Shown: in pieces, positions 13,752 to 14,470 of the stretch
How the letters are laid out: each line of letters starts with the position of its first letter
Position numbering within the stretch: the first letter of the stretch is position 1
Origin: VRUB01 sp046758085
GTDB taxonomy: Bacteria > Pseudomonadota > Gammaproteobacteria > Acidiferrobacterales > SPGG2
NCBI GenBank assembly: GCA_046758085.1
Contig: JBHHZP010000088.1
Coordinates: 1-14,470, forward strand
Length of the DNA stretch: 14,470 nt
Direction: 5' to 3'
Notes under the pieces: generated by a model
What the model saw: only the letters and a program-made list of their open reading frames with translations
What the model was told of the DNA's origin: nothing
Databases searched by the model: none
Program-made: the position numbers and the translations under genes

Positions 13752-13976
13752 TCAGGCGCCTTCCCGCCTATGCTTATGGATTAATAACGCCATCTTATCC
13801 ATCAGCAACAGCCGTTCCTTCTTCATGTTTTCCAGCGTCACATCGTCCAGAGGTAATACACCGCTACCCGCTTTGTCCACTTTGTCATTGAGCTCTTGAT
13901 GTTTGACATAAAGGAGTTTGAAATCGGGGTTTTCGGAAAGCAGTTGCTGAACGATCTTCTGATCATGTTCGAACAT
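13752..13976 (-). CDS. YdcH/DUF465 family small protein
   Basis: A 74-residue helical protein beginning MFEHDQKIVQQLLSENPDF, typical of the YdcH (DUF465) family, with a heptad-like basic and leucine-rich C-terminus (ENMKKERLLLMDKMALLIHK). Members are short, probably coiled-coil proteins of unknown function. The start at 13976 is chosen over an ATG four codons upstream because GAGG (13983-13986) sits six bases before it and overlaps the upstream ATG. It lies between the rRNA operon terminator and the ICMT-like gene, 71 bases from the latter. An inverted repeat CTTTC-ATA-GAAAG (13989-14001) lies in its leader. Confidence 0.88.
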   Translation of the reverse strand: MFEHDQKIVQQLLSENPDFKLLYVKHQELNDKVDKAGSGVLPLDDVTLENMKKERLLLMDKMALLIHKHRREGA

Positions 13977-14089
13977 AGCGAACCTCATCTTTCATAGAAA
14001 GTAGCAGGCAAACCACGAATAGTTGCAATCACTACACGACAAATGATTATCCCGGGCCACTCCTCGGGGTTAATACACCAGCACAAAAC

Positions 14090-14120
14090 GAAAAACCCCT
14101 GCAACGGGTCGTGCAGGGGT
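14090..14120 (-). terminator. Intrinsic terminator of the rRNA operon
   Basis: On the minus strand ACCCCTGCA (14112-14120) pairs with TGCAGGGGT (14095-14103) around an 8-base loop and is followed by a run of five T (14091-14095). It lies 11 bases after the 5S gene. This is a strong factor-independent terminator. Confidence 0.92.
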
Positions 14121-14130
14121 CAGGGATAAG

Positions 14131-14249
14131 AGCCTGGCGGTGACCTACTTTCGCACGGGGAAACCCCGCACTATCATCGGCGCTGAGCAGTTTCACTTCC
14201 GAGTTCGGAATGGAGTCGGGTGGTTCCCACTCGCTATGGCCGCCAGGCA
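14131..14249 (-). rRNA. rrf: 5S ribosomal RNA
   Basis: The minus strand from 14249 begins TGCCTGGCGGCC and ends CCGCCAGGCT, whose ends pair; inside are CCGAACTCGGAAGTGAAAC and the GGGGTTTCCCC region, all typical of gammaproteobacterial 5S rRNA. Length is about 119 nt; ends are set by comparison with E. coli 5S and may be off by one or two bases. Confidence 0.97.
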
Positions 14250-14428
14250 AACCGGTCATAGTCTTTCGGTAAGGTTGAAGCTGCATGCACAGAGCCGTGC
14301 GGGCATCGACGCCGCATTTTCTTTTCTGCCACTCGTTACCTCCTAATCATTCACCGAAAGACCGCAATTTGGAAAGTGACCTCGGCGTTAGAGTTATCAC
14401 AGCTACACCCAGGCTTTTTGGGTGTTAT
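14250..14428 (-). other. 23S-5S internal transcribed spacer with processing stems
   Basis: The spacer has a perfect 10-bp stem, GTCTTTCGGT (14261-14270) with ACCGAAAGAC (14353-14362), enclosing 82 bases, and a 7-bp hairpin ACACCCA/TGGGTGT (14405-14411 with 14419-14425) just past the 23S end. Both are plausible RNase III or processing sites. No tRNA gene is present in the spacer. Confidence 0.65.
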
Positions 14429-14470
14429 ATGGTCAAGCCTCACGGTCAATTAGTACTGGTTAGCTTCATG
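14429..14470 (-). rRNA. rrl: 23S ribosomal RNA, 3' end (runs off the window)
   Basis: The minus strand reads AGCTAACCAGTACTAATTGA followed by CCGTGAGGCTTGACC, the conserved 3' end of bacterial 23S rRNA (E. coli: AGCTAACCGGTACTAATGAA and then CCGTGAGGCTTAACC). Only about 42 bases are inside the window. The 3' boundary is by comparison and approximate. Confidence 0.95.

Overview
The window is a piece of a gammaproteobacterial chromosome with moderately high GC. The best evidence is the left end, read on the minus strand: birA, coaX, a SPOR-domain gene, then tRNA-Thr(UGU), tRNA-Tyr(GUA), tRNA-Gly(UCC), tRNA-Thr(GGU) and the start of tuf. This is the birA / pantothenate kinase / thrU-tyrU-glyT-thrT-tufB order of Escherichia coli, except that type III CoaX sits where E. 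coli has CoaA. The right end carries the 3' end of a 23S gene, a 5S gene and an rRNA-type terminator, also on the minus strand. The exact genus cannot be read from this window.

Layout from left to right. (1) 1-947: tuf start, four tRNAs and their promoter, all minus. (2) 977-3407: a tight minus-strand operon birA-coaX-SPOR with 4-base overlaps (GTGA, ATGA). (3) 3408-3773: non-coding, with a 105-base inverted-repeat unit and a birA promoter that may give a leaderless mRNA. (4) 3774-4871: a coiled-coil GGDEF protein with a degenerate active site but an intact RxxD inhibitory site. (5) 5415-7069: a plus-strand pair, a stand-alone CbiM-like metal-transport membrane protein overlapping by ATGA a DUF3445 (heme-dependent oxidative N-demethylase family) protein. 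(6) 7070-7383: hairpins and two clusters of 7-base repeats. (7) 7384-9319: a PlsC-type acyltransferase and D-aminoacyl-tRNA deacylase. (8) 9373-9699: a broken or mis-started small reading frame. (9) 9791-10651: an endonuclease/exonuclease/phosphatase-fold enzyme, then about 545 bases without a gene. (10) 11197-12195: a YrbG-type Na+/Ca2+ exchanger. (11) 12376-13680: a two-gene unit of an ICMT-like membrane methyltransferase and a small protein kinase, AT-richer than its neighbours. (12) 13752-13976: a YdcH/DUF465 protein, then the rRNA operon end.

Most of the content is housekeeping: translation (tuf, tRNAs, rRNA, Dtd), cofactor metabolism (BirA, CoaX) and envelope lipid or ion functions. The most interesting items are the CbiM-like/DUF3445 pair, the predicted non-catalytic c-di-GMP-binding GGDEF protein, the heptad-phased intergenic repeats found in two distant intergenic regions, the inverted-repeat unit upstream of birA, and the kinase/methyltransferase pair beside the rRNA operon. 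No CRISPR array, insertion sequence, prophage or recognisable defence system was found.
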